Shown piece after piece: positions 1 through 10,000 of a DNA stretch of 64,000 nt (the stretch's first letter is position 1; each line of letters starts with the position of its first letter). The translations under genes were made by a program, and so were the position numbers. The notes under the pieces were generated by a model. It had not been told where the DNA came from, made no database searches, and saw only the letters and a list, made by a program, of their open reading frames with translations. Where the stretch lies: the NCBI RefSeq assembly GCF_002843315.1, contig NZ_MVDD01000013.1, positions 56,774 through 120,773 on the forward strand, in the 5' to 3' direction. The DNA is from Labilibaculum filiforme. Its GTDB lineage: Bacteria > Bacteroidota > Bacteroidia > Bacteroidales > Marinifilaceae.

Positions 1-167
1 AAATGGATAGTGTGGGAGCCAATTTGGCAATTGCTTACGGTAAAAACTCCAAAGCAATAGGTCAAATGTTGGTAAGCACGAAAGTTGCAGCCTCAAAAGA
101 AGATGTGAATACCGTTATGGAAACAGGTTTTTTCCATGCATACGGACCCATTAACGAGTATTTCTAA
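1..167 (+). CDS. C-terminal end of an unrecognised protein (cut by window edge)
   Basis: An open frame enters from the left edge and ends at the TAA at 165-167, giving 54 readable residues that finish HAYGPINEYF. There is an ATG at 3-5, but nothing shows that it is the true start, so this is treated as a partial gene. I do not recognise the family. It lies on the same strand as the acyl-CoA degradation cluster and 173 bases before its first complete gene, so it may belong to the same metabolic set. A hairpin after its stop suggests that transcription ends or pauses here. Confidence 0.6.
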   Translation, partial: MDSVGANLAIAYGKNSKAIGQMLVSTKVAASKEDVNTVMETGFFHAYGPINEYF

Positions 168-185
168 AATAGGTTTTAGGCGCTG

Positions 186-216
186 AAAGCAAGATTATTA
201 AAGTATATCTTGCTTT
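186..216 (+). terminator. Hairpin after the partial first gene
   Basis: AAAGCAAGAT at 186-195 pairs with ATCTTGCTTT at 207-216 around an 11-base loop. The stem ends in a short T run but no long one follows, so it may be a weak terminator. Confidence 0.45.
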
Positions 217-316
217 TGGCTCTAAATCATTGATTAGGATACTGATTTGTAGATATTTTATTTATAACCGATACTAGGTGATTGTTTGATGTTCTGAAAT
301 TATTCTCATTGCTCAC

Positions 317-338
317 ATCTATTATCTCATATCTAAAA
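317..338 (+). repeat. 22-base direct repeat, copy 1 (upstream of thiolase)
   Basis: The 22 bases at 317-338 are identical to 3846-3867 upstream of etfA. Both copies lie just before a start codon, with the core TATTATCTCATATCTAAAA. The function is unknown; shared regulation or simple sequence duplication are both possible. Confidence 0.6.
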
Positions 339-340
339 CA

Positions 341-1585
341 ATGAACGCTCTACGTAAAAAAATATACATGTTAGCTGGTTATAATACCATTTCGATGGGA
401 ACCGGTAGAAATGAATTTCATCCTAAAAAGCCTCGTCCCGATATGGAGCATTACATTCAGGAAGCTGGTCGAGCCACTTTAAAGATGATTGGCGGGGCGA
501 AAAATGTTGACGAAGGGGTAATTGGGAATTTTATGGCTTCGCGTTTTAATAGACAAGCCAATTTGCCTGCTTTTTTTCCTTTAATAGATGCAGATTTAAA
601 ATATAAGCCTGCAGTTAGAGTCGAAGGGGCTTGTGCATCAGGAGGTTTAGCACTTACTACAGGGATGAAATCTATTCTTGCCGAAACAGCTGATGTGGTG
701 CTTGTGCTTGGTTTTGAAGTTCAGAATACCATGAAAGCAGTTTACGGAGCGGATGTTTTGTCTGGTGCCGGATGGCAAAAAACTCGTAAAGAGGGGCATG
801 CGTATTTTTTTCCAGGAGTATTTAGCGATCGGGCTGGTGTTTACTATGAAAAATTTGGTCGCGAAATTACTCGGAAAGCCATGGCGAAATGGTATTGCAA
901 TGCCATTGAAAATGCTCGTTTGTGTAAAACAGCGCAGGAGTTTCATAATACCAATAAGGATTTGGAAGAAACAGCAAATACACCTGTAAATCCCAAAGGC
1001 TTTGTGGATCATTTAAATGTTTTTGATTGTTCAAAGGTTTCCGATGGAGCTTCGGCAATTGCAATTGTATCAGAAGAAGGTTTAAAAAGAATTGGATTGC
1101 ACGCAAAAGATGCTGTTGAAATTCTTGGTTTCGCACATATTGTAGCCGATGTTACTCAAAAACCGGAGGTAATGACTAGTTTGACTACCATGAAGGCAGT
1201 AGCGGAAAAAGCAATGAAGATGGCCGGAATTACGGTGGATCAGTTAGGAACTGTGGAAGTACACGATTGTTTTTCCATTGCTGGGATAATGGCAATGGAG
1301 GCTATTGGTTTTGCAGAGGAAGGAAAAGGCGCAACTTTTGTTTTGGAAGGGCATACTTCCAGAGGGGGTGAAGTTCCGGTGAATACCACTGGAGGATTAA
1401 TTGGATGGGGACACCCAACTGGTGCAACTGGTGTTCATCAGGCTGTTACCATTTGGGAACAATTAACAGGACAGGCTGGAGAGGCACAAATTGAAATAAC
1501 AAAGGAAAAACCGTATGCAATGTCGGTTAACATGGGTGGAGACGATAAGTCTTTGGTTGCTATTGTTTACAAACGAGGCGAATAG
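341..1585 (+). CDS. Thiolase family protein (SCP-x type acetyl-CoA acetyltransferase)
   Basis: The 414-residue protein belongs to the SCP-x/archaeal-type thiolases, which cleave or form 3-ketoacyl-CoA using CoA. The nucleophilic Cys is probably C98 in VEGACASGGLAL. A second block reads VEVHDCFSIAGIMAMEAIG, and the C-terminal block GGLIGWGHPTGATG holds the catalytic His of the family. It starts at ATG 341 shortly after an A-rich stretch. It is followed by an acyl-CoA dehydrogenase and EtfBA, so its likely job is the last step of short-chain beta-oxidation, giving acetyl-CoA (and propionyl-CoA for isoleucine-derived chains). Relatives of this type often work with a Zn-ribbon OB-fold partner (DUF35); no such gene is visible here. 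The substrate is inferred. Confidence 0.85.
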   Translation: MNALRKKIYMLAGYNTISMGTGRNEFHPKKPRPDMEHYIQEAGRATLKMIGGAKNVDEGVIGNFMASRFNRQANLPAFFPLIDADLKYKPAVRVEGACASGGLALTTGMKSILAETADVVLVLGFEVQNTMKAVYGADVLSGAGWQKTRKEGHAYFFPGVFSDRAGVYYEKFGREITRKAMAKWYCNAIENARLCKTAQEFHNTNKDLEETANTPVNPKGFVDHLNVFDCSKVSDGASAIAIVSEEGLKRIGLHAKDAVEILGFAHIVADVTQKPEVMTSLTTMKAVAEKAMKMAGITVDQLGTVEVHDCFSIAGIMAMEAIGFAEEGKGATFVLEGHTSRGGEVPVNTTGGLIGWGHPTGATGVHQAVTIWEQLTGQAGEAQIEITKEKPYAMSVNMGGDDKSLVAIVYKRGE

Positions 1586-1689
1586 ATAGAATGAATAATA
1601 TGATTGCAAAAAAGATAAGGGGATGATGTAAGATGGAATAGAGGAGAGGATTCATCCGGTTTTAAATTTCACACCTAAAAATTAAAACT

Positions 1690-2829
1690 ATGAATTTTGA
1701 ATTTACCGAAGAGCAACTAATGATTCGGGACGCCGCACGCGATTTTGCGCAACGCGAATTACTTCCTGGAGTAATTGAACGAGACGATAAAGCAACGTAT
1801 CCAACCGAGCAAGTAAAGCGTTTGGGAGAATTAGGTTTTTTAGGAATGTTGGTTGGTTTGGAATATGATGGTGGTGGAATGGATACCATATCCTACGTAT
1901 TGGCAATGGAAGAGATTTCAAAGGTCGATTCCTCGGTTTCTGTAATTATGTCGGTAAACAATTCATTGGTCTGCTGGGGTGTTGAAAAGTATGGTACTGA
2001 AGCACAAAAACAGAAATATTTAAAACCTATGGCTCGAGGGGAAAAAATAGGAGCCTTTCTATTATCTGAACCCGAAGCGGGTTCTGATGCAACTTCGCAA
2101 AGAACTACTGCCGTTGATATGGGAGACCATTACCTTGTAAATGGCACCAAAAATTGGATTACGAATGGGAAGTCAGCTTCCACCTACATTGTAATGGCAC
2201 AAACTCACTCCGAATTAAAACACAAAGGAATTAATGTATTGATTGTTGATGCCAAATCGGAAGGGATTTCGGTGGGACCTCATGAAAATAAAATGGGAAT
2301 GCGGGCATCAGATACTTGTTCCGTAATGTTCAATAATGTTAAAGTACCAAAAGAAAATCGTTTAGGGGAAGAGGGGTTTGGATTTAAATTGGCCATGAAA
2401 TCGCTGGAAGGCGGTAGAATTGGAATTGCTTCTCAGGCTTTGGGAATTGCCTCTGGAGCATACGAATTGGCATTAAAATATGCTCAGGAGAGAAAAGCCT
2501 TTGGAAAAGAGATTATTCAGCATCAGGCAATCGCATTCAAGTTAGCCGATATGGCTGTTGAGATTGAAGCGGCTCGTTTCTTCTGCCTAAAAGCAGCTTG
2601 GCTAAAAGATCAAGGAAAACCATATGGACATGCAAGTGCAATGGCTAAATTATATGCTGCTGAAACTGCAATGAAGGTAACTACTGAGGCGGTTCAGATT
2701 CACGGAGGATACGGATATGTGAAAGAATATCATGTGGAACGCTTAATGCGTGATGCGAAGCTAACTCAGATTTATGAAGGAACTTCCGAGATTCAGAAGA
2801 TTGTTATTTCAAGGGGATTAATTGCTTGA
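1690..2829 (+). CDS. Acyl-CoA dehydrogenase, short-chain (butyryl-CoA type)
   Basis: This 379-residue flavoenzyme has the length and motifs of short-chain acyl-CoA dehydrogenases: LLSEPEAGSDA and KNWITNG in the FAD-binding middle domain, and IHGGYGYVKEYHVERLMRDAKL with IYEGTSEIQ at the C-terminus. The Glu of YEGT is the catalytic base in butyryl-CoA dehydrogenases. It makes the 2-enoyl-CoA and passes electrons to ETF, whose two subunits are encoded next. Since icmF follows downstream, n-butyryl-CoA made from isobutyryl-CoA is a plausible substrate; isobutyryl-CoA or 2-methylbutyryl-CoA cannot be excluded. The start ATG 1690 follows an AAAATTAAAACT leader. Confidence 0.88.
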   Translation: MNFEFTEEQLMIRDAARDFAQRELLPGVIERDDKATYPTEQVKRLGELGFLGMLVGLEYDGGGMDTISYVLAMEEISKVDSSVSVIMSVNNSLVCWGVEKYGTEAQKQKYLKPMARGEKIGAFLLSEPEAGSDATSQRTTAVDMGDHYLVNGTKNWITNGKSASTYIVMAQTHSELKHKGINVLIVDAKSEGISVGPHENKMGMRASDTCSVMFNNVKVPKENRLGEEGFGFKLAMKSLEGGRIGIASQALGIASGAYELALKYAQERKAFGKEIIQHQAIAFKLADMAVEIEAARFFCLKAAWLKDQGKPYGHASAMAKLYAAETAMKVTTEAVQIHGGYGYVKEYHVERLMRDAKLTQIYEGTSEIQKIVISRGLIA

Positions 2830-2995
2830 AAAATTCTTAAAAATGTAATTTTAAATATGCATAAATAGTTATTGTGTAGTTGTTTATGTGATGTTTCATA
2901 AATAGATAGATTAAGTTGATATTTTAATAGAAACTGTTGTAGCCGGAAATAGTCTTTGCTAGTATTTCGGTACCAGATACTAAAACTAAATGCAT

Positions 2996-3745
2996 ATGAA
3001 GATACTAGTCTGTATAAGTAACGTTCCTGATACCACAACAAAAGTGAAATTCAAGGAAGAGAATACGCTGTTTGACGATTCAGGTGTTCAGTGGATTATT
3101 AATCCATGGGACGAGTTAGCCTTGACCCGCGCATTGGAATTGAAGGAGGATGCTGGTAATTCGGTAGATGAGGTTTCTGTGATTCATGTTGGTGGTGCTC
3201 AAACGGATGTAACTTTAAGAAAAGCGCTTGCCATTGGTGCCGATAAAGCGATTCGAATAGACGCTTGTCCTGCCGATGCATACTCCGTTGCTGGACAAAT
3301 TGCCGCATATTTAAAGGAAAATCCATTCGATATTGTTTTTAGTGGAATTGAATCTAGTGATTATAATGGATCATCTGTAGGAGCAATGATTGCAGAATTT
3401 ATGGATTATTCCGGAGTTTCGTCGGTAACTAGTGTAGCTTTTGAAGGGGACGAATTAATTCTTTATCGCGCAATTCCGGGAGGAAAGCAAAAAATTAAAG
3501 CCAAAATACCATTGGTGGCTGTTGTTCAGAAAGGAATTGCTACAGAACCTAGAATTCCAGCCATGAGAGGAATTATGATGGCGCGGAAGAAACCTTTAGA
3601 GGTGAAGCCTGCAATCGAAATGCAAATATTGACCAAATCGGTGAAATTTGAAATGCCAGAAGCTAAGGGAGCTTGCAAAATGCTTGATGCCGAGCATGTT
3701 GAACAATTGCTTGAGCTTTTGAAAAACGAAGCTAAGGTATTATAA
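2996..3745 (+). CDS. etfB: Electron transfer flavoprotein, beta subunit
   Basis: The protein of about 249 residues begins MKILVCISNVPDTTTKV, the usual EtfB opening. It contains the AMP/adenine-binding region with DYNGSSVGAMIAEFM and the recognition-loop segment KGIATEPRIPAMRGIMMARKKPLEV. An in-frame ATG six bases earlier (2990) would add only Met-His; the start at 2996 matches the family better. It pairs with EtfA encoded 131 bases downstream and carries electrons from the acyl-CoA dehydrogenases of this cluster to the membrane oxidoreductase encoded at 4900-7027. It acts in the cytoplasm. Confidence 0.9.
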   Translation: MKILVCISNVPDTTTKVKFKEENTLFDDSGVQWIINPWDELALTRALELKEDAGNSVDEVSVIHVGGAQTDVTLRKALAIGADKAIRIDACPADAYSVAGQIAAYLKENPFDIVFSGIESSDYNGSSVGAMIAEFMDYSGVSSVTSVAFEGDELILYRAIPGGKQKIKAKIPLVAVVQKGIATEPRIPAMRGIMMARKKPLEVKPAIEMQILTKSVKFEMPEAKGACKMLDAEHVEQLLELLKNEAKVL

Positions 3746-3845
3746 GTGATAAGATTACCATGTTTAATCAAGTATGATGGATGGTAGATGAGAAATTAAT
3801 GAGTCGGAAAGCCTTATTTTTTTAGTGTCAAGTCTCATATCTAAA

Positions 3846-3867
3846 ATCTATTATCTCATATCTAAAA
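3846..3867 (+). repeat. 22-base direct repeat, copy 2 (upstream of etfA)
   Basis: Identical to 317-338. A partial extra copy (CTCATATCTAAAA) lies immediately before it at about 3834-3846, so the motif is locally duplicated in front of etfA. Confidence 0.6.
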
Positions 3868-3876
3868 GAAAAGCCT

Positions 3877-4842
3877 ATGTCAGTGATTGCATTTGCCAAA
3901 AATTGGAACGGGAAATTTAAGAATTCCTCCTATGAATTGGTATCCTATACAAAAAACTTAGCCAGTCAATTAAATACAAAATTTATAATAGTTTCGATTG
4001 GAGAGGTGAAGGAGGAAGAATTGAAAAGTTTAGGAAAATATGGCGCAGAAAGAATTATTTCGGTGAATAATTCTCAAATGAATACTTTAACAAGTCGTGT
4101 TTATGCCCAAGTGATTTCCGAATTAGCAGAAAAAGAAGGCGCAAGCACAATTATAATGAGCGATAATGAGAGTGGTAAAGCCATAGCTCCAAGAATTTCT
4201 GTTAAAATGAAGGCGGGAATGGTGGCTGCTGTATTGGAGCTTCCAATAACAATAAATCCATTTGTGGTAAAAAAAGGTGCCTTTTCGGGAAAAGCCTTCG
4301 AATATGTCCAAATAGATTCGCCGGTAAAAGTAATCACTATTGCTAAAAATTGCTTTGGACTTAAAGAGAATCAGGTGGATGTTTCGATTGAGGAATATGC
4401 TCCACAATTAGATGCCAGTCTTTTTAAAATTCAGGTTTTGGAGGAAGAAAAGCAAACAAATAGAATGGATCTTGCTGATGCGGATATTGTTGTTTCGGCA
4501 GGTAGAGGAATGAGAAGTCCCGATAATTGGGGCATTGTAGAAGAATTGGCGGCAGTGTTGGGAGCTGCAACAGCTTGCTCTCGCCCAGTTTCGGATGAAG
4601 GATGGCGTGGCCATGAAGAACATGTTGGACAAACTGGAAAGGTGATTGCACCGAATTTGTACTTCGCTGCAGGTATTTCAGGAGCTATACAGCACGTTGC
4701 AGGCATTAGCAGGAGTAAGTGTATTGTTGCAATTAATACCGATCCTGAAGCGCCTATTTTTGGTGTTGCCAATTATGGAATTATTGGTGATGTAATGGAC
4801 GTATTGCCAAAATTGACCAAAGCTATTAGTAATTCAAAATAA
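3877..4842 (+). CDS. etfA: Electron transfer flavoprotein, alpha subunit
   Basis: The protein is 321 residues, normal for EtfA. The C-terminal FAD domain is clear: VSAGRGMRSPDNW, CSRPVSDEGWRGHEEHVGQTG, the SGAIQHVAGISRSKCIVAINTDPEAPIF block, and the terminal NYGIIGDVMDVLPKL. It forms the heterodimer with EtfB and holds the FAD that receives electrons from acyl-CoA dehydrogenases. The following gene pair encodes the probable quinone-reducing partner, which supports a role in acyl-CoA oxidation coupled to menaquinone reduction rather than electron bifurcation. Confidence 0.92.
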   Translation: MSVIAFAKNWNGKFKNSSYELVSYTKNLASQLNTKFIIVSIGEVKEEELKSLGKYGAERIISVNNSQMNTLTSRVYAQVISELAEKEGASTIIMSDNESGKAIAPRISVKMKAGMVAAVLELPITINPFVVKKGAFSGKAFEYVQIDSPVKVITIAKNCFGLKENQVDVSIEEYAPQLDASLFKIQVLEEEKQTNRMDLADADIVVSAGRGMRSPDNWGIVEELAAVLGAATACSRPVSDEGWRGHEEHVGQTGKVIAPNLYFAAGISGAIQHVAGISRSKCIVAINTDPEAPIFGVANYGIIGDVMDVLPKLTKAISNSK

Positions 4843-4899
4843 TATCAGCCTGCGAAAGAAGGCTAAGAGTTTGTTATTAATCACATTAATTACGGAGTC

Positions 4900-6159
4900 A
4901 TGATAAAACAAATCCTCTTCATCATCACATTATTGATCACATTTGGCGTCTTTGCCTATTCAGTAAAGCGTTTGTGGGGATTCTTTCGCTTAACAAAGCC
5001 AGCTTATCCAATTAAAAACATTGGAGCACGAATTTCCCATACCCTAAATATAGCTTTCGGGCAAACTAAAATATTTCGGAAGCCCGTTATCGGTTTAATG
5101 CATGCATTGGTGTTTTGGGGCTTTCTGGTAATAACTCTTGGCAGTATCGAGATGGTTGTGGATGGAGTTAGTGGACAGGATAGACTATTCGCTTCCACAG
5201 GATGGTTCTACGATATTGTGATTGCTTCTGGAGATGTTTTTGCTTTGTTGATTATCGTTTTCATTAAACTTTTTATTCTTCGTAGAATGTTCTTAAAGAT
5301 AAAGCGTTTTGCGGGCGTAGAAATGACTCCAAAAGCCAATTGGGATGCTTTGTTATCTCTTTATTTTATTGGTTTTTTAATGGTTTCTCTGATTTGTTTC
5401 AACATGGGATACATTAGCAATCATCCAAACGGATACGAAGGAGTTTATCCTGTTTCAGCCTTTTTGGTGAATTTGTTTGGCTGGGATTTTGGCTGGTTGC
5501 AGGAGCTAGGTTGGTGGGTGCATATTTTGCTAATATTCATTTTTGCGAATTACTTGCCTTACTCGAAGCATTTTCATGTGTTTCTATCCATTCCCAACGT
5601 ATTCTTGGCGAATTTAGAGCCACTCACCAAATATCCAAACTTGGATAGCATTACTCGCGAAGTAAAGCTCATGCTCGATCCCGAAGCTGCTTATGATGAG
5701 AACGCTGAGGTTGCTCGTTTTGGGGTGAAGGATGTTGAGGATGTTAGCTGGAAGAATTATATGGATTCCTTGTCCTGCACACAATGTGGACGATGCACCG
5801 ATGTTTGTCCGGCGAATATTACTGGAAAGCTTTTATCTCCAAGGAAAATATTTGTTGATCTGCGAAAGCGAATGGATGAGAAAGGACCTTTAGTAATAGC
5901 TGGCAAGGACGATAAGAAATCACTTTTACGCGATTATATTTCCGAGGAGGAAATTTGGGCTTGCACAAGCTGCAATGCTTGCGCTCAGGAATGTCCGATA
6001 GATATCAGTCATCCAAATTTAATTATGGATATGAGAAGATATTTGGTGATGGAAGAGGCTACTGCTCCAGCAGGGTTAAATGTCATGTTTGCAAATATTG
6101 AGAACAATGGTGCTCCTTGGCAATTCTCTCCCGAGGATAGAATGAAATGGGCTGAGTGA
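4900..6159 (+). CDS. Membrane Fe-S / cytochrome b subunit of ETF:menaquinone oxidoreductase (EMO-like)
   Basis: The 419-residue protein has about five N-terminal membrane segments (near 4-24, 65-87, 105-127, 150-171, 205-222) with His68, His208 and His224/226 as possible haem b ligands. Two ferredoxin 4Fe-4S motifs follow, C293/C296/C299/C303 and C355/C358/C361/C365. This is the NarI-like plus ferredoxin part of the Fe-S oxidoreductases that sit beside etfBA and are described as ETF:(methyl)menaquinone oxidoreductase in anaerobic fatty-acid oxidisers. In many genomes one long protein also carries the CCG domains; here they are encoded by the next gene. It likely accepts electrons from EtfAB and reduces menaquinone in the cytoplasmic membrane. 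Confidence 0.8.
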   Translation: MIKQILFIITLLITFGVFAYSVKRLWGFFRLTKPAYPIKNIGARISHTLNIAFGQTKIFRKPVIGLMHALVFWGFLVITLGSIEMVVDGVSGQDRLFASTGWFYDIVIASGDVFALLIIVFIKLFILRRMFLKIKRFAGVEMTPKANWDALLSLYFIGFLMVSLICFNMGYISNHPNGYEGVYPVSAFLVNLFGWDFGWLQELGWWVHILLIFIFANYLPYSKHFHVFLSIPNVFLANLEPLTKYPNLDSITREVKLMLDPEAAYDENAEVARFGVKDVEDVSWKNYMDSLSCTQCGRCTDVCPANITGKLLSPRKIFVDLRKRMDEKGPLVIAGKDDKKSLLRDYISEEEIWACTSCNACAQECPIDISHPNLIMDMRRYLVMEEATAPAGLNVMFANIENNGAPWQFSPEDRMKWAE

Positions 6160-6229
6160 AGCATAAGTAGTTGTTGTGAAGTTTATTGATGTGTTTTAAG
6201 GTAAGTTATACTTTAATTGAAGTTTTAAG

Positions 6230-7027
6230 ATGACGATAGAGACAAAAATAGATGTACCTGTTATGGCAGATGTGGTTGCCAAAGGCAAAAAGCCTGAATA
6301 TTTGTATTGGGTGGGTTGTGCAGGAGCTTTTGATGATAGGTATCAGAAAGTGGCTAGGGCATTTGCTAAAATATTAAATTATTTGGGCGTTAGTTATGCG
6401 GTTTTAGGTACAGAAGAAAGCTGTACTGGTGATCCTGCAAAGCGCGCCGGGAACGAAATGATTTTCCAAATGCAGGCCATGCAAAATATCGAGATTCTTA
6501 ACGGATATGGAGTGAAGAAGATCATCTGTACTTGTCCGCATTGCTACAATACTTTGAAAAATGAATATCCTGATTTAGGTGGCAAGTACGAGTTGATCAA
6601 TTATACCGTGTTTTTGGATGAGATGATTCGAACCGGGAAACTGAAACTAGAAAACAATCCATTTAAAGGTGAAAGCATCACTTACCACGATCCATGTTAT
6701 TTGGGAAGAGGAAATGGAATTTACGATGCACCAAGAAATGTAATTAAAGCAATTTTTGGAGAAGTAAAAGAGATGAAGCGAGCAAGAAGTTACGGTTTGT
6801 GTTGTGGTGCTGGCGGCGCTCAAATGTTCAAAGAAGCTGAAAAAGGGGATAAAGAGGTGAATATGGAACGTACCGAAGAAATTATCGAGCGGAAAGTAGA
6901 TAAAGTTGCCTCTGCTTGTCCTTTCTGCATGACGATGCTGACGGATGGTATAAAATTGAAAAACAAAGAAGCTGAATTGCAAAATTTAGACATCGCTGAA
7001 ATTATCGAGAAAGCCTTGAACTTATAG
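6230..7027 (+). CDS. CCG-domain (HdrB-like) subunit of the EMO-like complex
   Basis: The 265-residue protein resembles heterodisulfide reductase subunit B and the C-terminal half of fused EMO/GlpC-type proteins. The first CCG domain is degenerate, with C30, C65 (ESCTGD instead of CCG) and C100/C102/C105 (CTCPHC). The second is complete: C156, C191-C192-G, and C230/C233 (CPFC). Such domains bind unusual [4Fe-4S] clusters in HdrB. It lies 70 bases after the membrane subunit and 16 bases before icmF, so it is co-transcribed with both. It probably faces the cytoplasm and links EtfAB to the ferredoxin domains of its partner; this partnership is inferred from gene order and from fused homologues. 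Confidence 0.8.
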   Translation: MTIETKIDVPVMADVVAKGKKPEYLYWVGCAGAFDDRYQKVARAFAKILNYLGVSYAVLGTEESCTGDPAKRAGNEMIFQMQAMQNIEILNGYGVKKIICTCPHCYNTLKNEYPDLGGKYELINYTVFLDEMIRTGKLKLENNPFKGESITYHDPCYLGRGNGIYDAPRNVIKAIFGEVKEMKRARSYGLCCGAGGAQMFKEAEKGDKEVNMERTEEIIERKVDKVASACPFCMTMLTDGIKLKNKEAELQNLDIAEIIEKALNL

Positions 7028-7043
7028 AATTTACAACTAAAGC

Positions 7044-10000
7044 ATGACAACAAACACCACATACAAGTTGAAAAATACGGTTCGAATTGTGACAGCAACC
7101 TCGCTTTTCGATGGACATGATGCTTCCATTAACATCATGCGAAGAATCATTCAGGCTTCGGGTGCTGAAGTTATTCATCTGGGACACAATCGATCGGTGG
7201 AAGAGATCGTGAATTGTGCGATCCAAGAAGATGTACAGTCCATTGCCATAAGCTCTTACCAGGGTGGACATATGGAATTCTTTAAGTACATGTATGATTT
7301 GTTGCAACAAAAAAAAGCCGGACACATTCAAATTTTTGGAGGTGGTGGCGGAGTGATTCTTCCCTCTGAAATAAAAGAGCTGGAAGCATACGGAATTGCA
7401 GGTTTGTATTCTCCTGACGATGGTCGTAAGCTTGGTTTGCAAGGCATGATTAATGAAGTTTTAGAGAAATCGGATTACTCCTTGAATGAGTTTAAATTGC
7501 CGAAGATCGCCGACATTACAAGTTCGAATGTCAATGTGTTAGCCAGATTGATCACCTTGGCAGAACACGACCTTTTGCAGGATTCTGATTTGTATTTGGA
7601 AGTAAAGAACCACGCAAAAGTAAATCACACTCCGGTAATTGGAATCACGGGAACCGGTGGTGCAGGGAAATCTTCCTTAACGGATGAATTAATTCGTAGA
7701 ATTCATATCGATTATCCGGAATTAAAGCTGGCTATCTTGTCTGTAGATCCATCGAGAAAGAAGAGTGGTGGTGCATTGTTGGGCGATCGAATTCGGATGA
7801 ATGCCATCAATCATCCAAACATTTATTTGAGATCCTTGGCTACAAGACGGGCAAATCTAGCATTGTCTAAACATGTTGATGATGCTTTTATTTTGATGAA
7901 ATCGGCAGGATTTGACTGCATTTTCCTTGAAAGTTCAGGAATTGGACAGTCGGATACTGAAATTGTCGACCACAGCGATGTAAAATTGTATGTGATGACT
8001 CCTGATTTTGGAGCCGCAACCCAGTTGGAGAAGATCGATATGCTCGATTTTGCGGATTTAATTGCTATTAACAAGTTCGATAAGCAAGGAGCACAGGATG
8101 CTTTGCGCGATGTAAAAAAACAATATCAGCGAAATAACCTTCTATGGGATCGAAATCCCGACGATATGCCAGTTTATGGCACAGTTGCCTCACAATTTAA
8201 CGATCATGGCGTAAATGAGCTCTATCGTGCCTTAATTAAACTTTTAACAACTAGGAACGCTTCCAGATTTTCACAGAATGCAAAACTACTCTTGGAAGCC
8301 AGTCAAAAGATTGAAATTGTACCGCCAGCTAGAGTAAGATATCTTTCTGAAATCTCCGAAACGGTTCGCAGATACAATCGAAAGGCTGAAGAACAATCAG
8401 AATTAGCAGATCAATTGTATACTTTAGATAAATCATCTAAAATAATTTCAGAAGAGGATGTTAAGGGTTTTTTGTTGAGTAAATCACTTTCTCTTTCAAA
8501 GGAATTTAAGCATCAGAATATTATCGATACTTGGGACGAAAAGAAAAAAAAATACAAGGACGATATCTTTCGATACAAGGTTCGTGGCAAGGAATTATCC
8601 GTGGAAACGCATTTTGAAACTCTTTCGCACAGCAAGATTCCTAAAATTGTATTGCCTGCTTATAGAAGTTGGGGCGATATCGTAAAATGGAATTTAAAAG
8701 AAAATGTTCCTGGCGAATTTCCTTACGCAGCAGGCGTTTTCCCATTTAAACGGGAAGGGGAAGACCCAACAAGAATGTTTGCTGGCGAGGGATCTCCCGA
8801 AAGAACGAATAAACGTTTTCATTATTTAGCAAAAGGGCAACCGGCAATTCGCCTGTCTACAGCATTCGACTCAGTTACCTTGTATGGTGCCGATCCGGAT
8901 TATCGACCTGATATTTATGGGAAAGTTGGTAATGCCGGGGTTTCTGTTGCTTCCTTAGATGATGCTAAGAAGCTATACAGCGGTTTCGATTTGTGCGATT
9001 CTAAAACTTCGGTATCGATGACCATTAACGGACCGGCACCCATGTTAGTAGCTTACTACATGAATGTAGCTATCGATCAGGAATGTGAGAAGTATATTCG
9101 TAAAAATGGCTTGGAAGAAGAGCTTAAAGTAAAACTTGAAGTAATCTTCTCTGGGAAAGAAATAGTAGGCTATGTAGGAGATTTACCAGATGGAAATAAC
9201 GGACTTGGATTGATGTTGTTAGGGGTTACGGGAGATCAGGTTTTGCCGGCAGATGTGTATCAGAAAATAAAGGAAGAAACCATTTGTAAGATTCGGGGAA
9301 CGGTTCAGGCAGATATGCTAAAAGAGGATCAGGCGCAGAATACCTGCATTTTCTCTATCGATTTTGCACTGAAAATGATGGGAGACATTCAGCAGTATTT
9401 TATCGAAAATCAGGTTCGGAATTTCTATTCTGTTTCTATTTCGGGATATCATATTGCAGAAGCAGGAGCGAATCCTATTACTCAATTGGCATTTACTTTA
9501 TCAAACGGATTTACATTGGTAGAATACTATCTTTCGAGGGGCATGAAGATTGATGATTTTGCACCAAATTTATCTTTCTTTTTCTCCAATGGAATGGATC
9601 CGGAATATACAGTAATTGGTCGTGTGGCAAGAATAATTTGGGCGAAGACCATGAAATATCTTTACAAGGCCAATAGTCGCTCACAAAAACTCAAATATCA
9701 CATCCAAACTTCAGGTAGATCACTGCACGCACAGGAAATAGAATTCAACGATATTCGAACTACTTTGCAAGCTTTAACTGGAATTTATGATAACTGTAAT
9801 TCTCTTCATACGAATGCCTACGATGAGGCGATTACTACTCCAACCGAGGAATCGGTTCGAAGGGCAATGGCGATTCAATTAATCATTAATAAGGAGCTTG
9901 GTTTGGCCAAAAATCAGAATCCTTTGCAGGGATCTTTTATTATCGAAGAATTAACCGATTTGGTAGAAGAAGCTGTACTGGTAGAATTTGATCGTTTAAC

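Noticed and set aside
753..989. Alternative frames within the thiolase and other metabolic genes
   Set aside because: They overlap well-supported genes in other frames or on the other strand and show no protein family pattern.
3877..4842. Electron-bifurcating EtfAB
   Set aside because: The context has a quinone-linked Fe-S/cytochrome b oxidoreductase rather than a ferredoxin partner; I see nothing that shows bifurcation.
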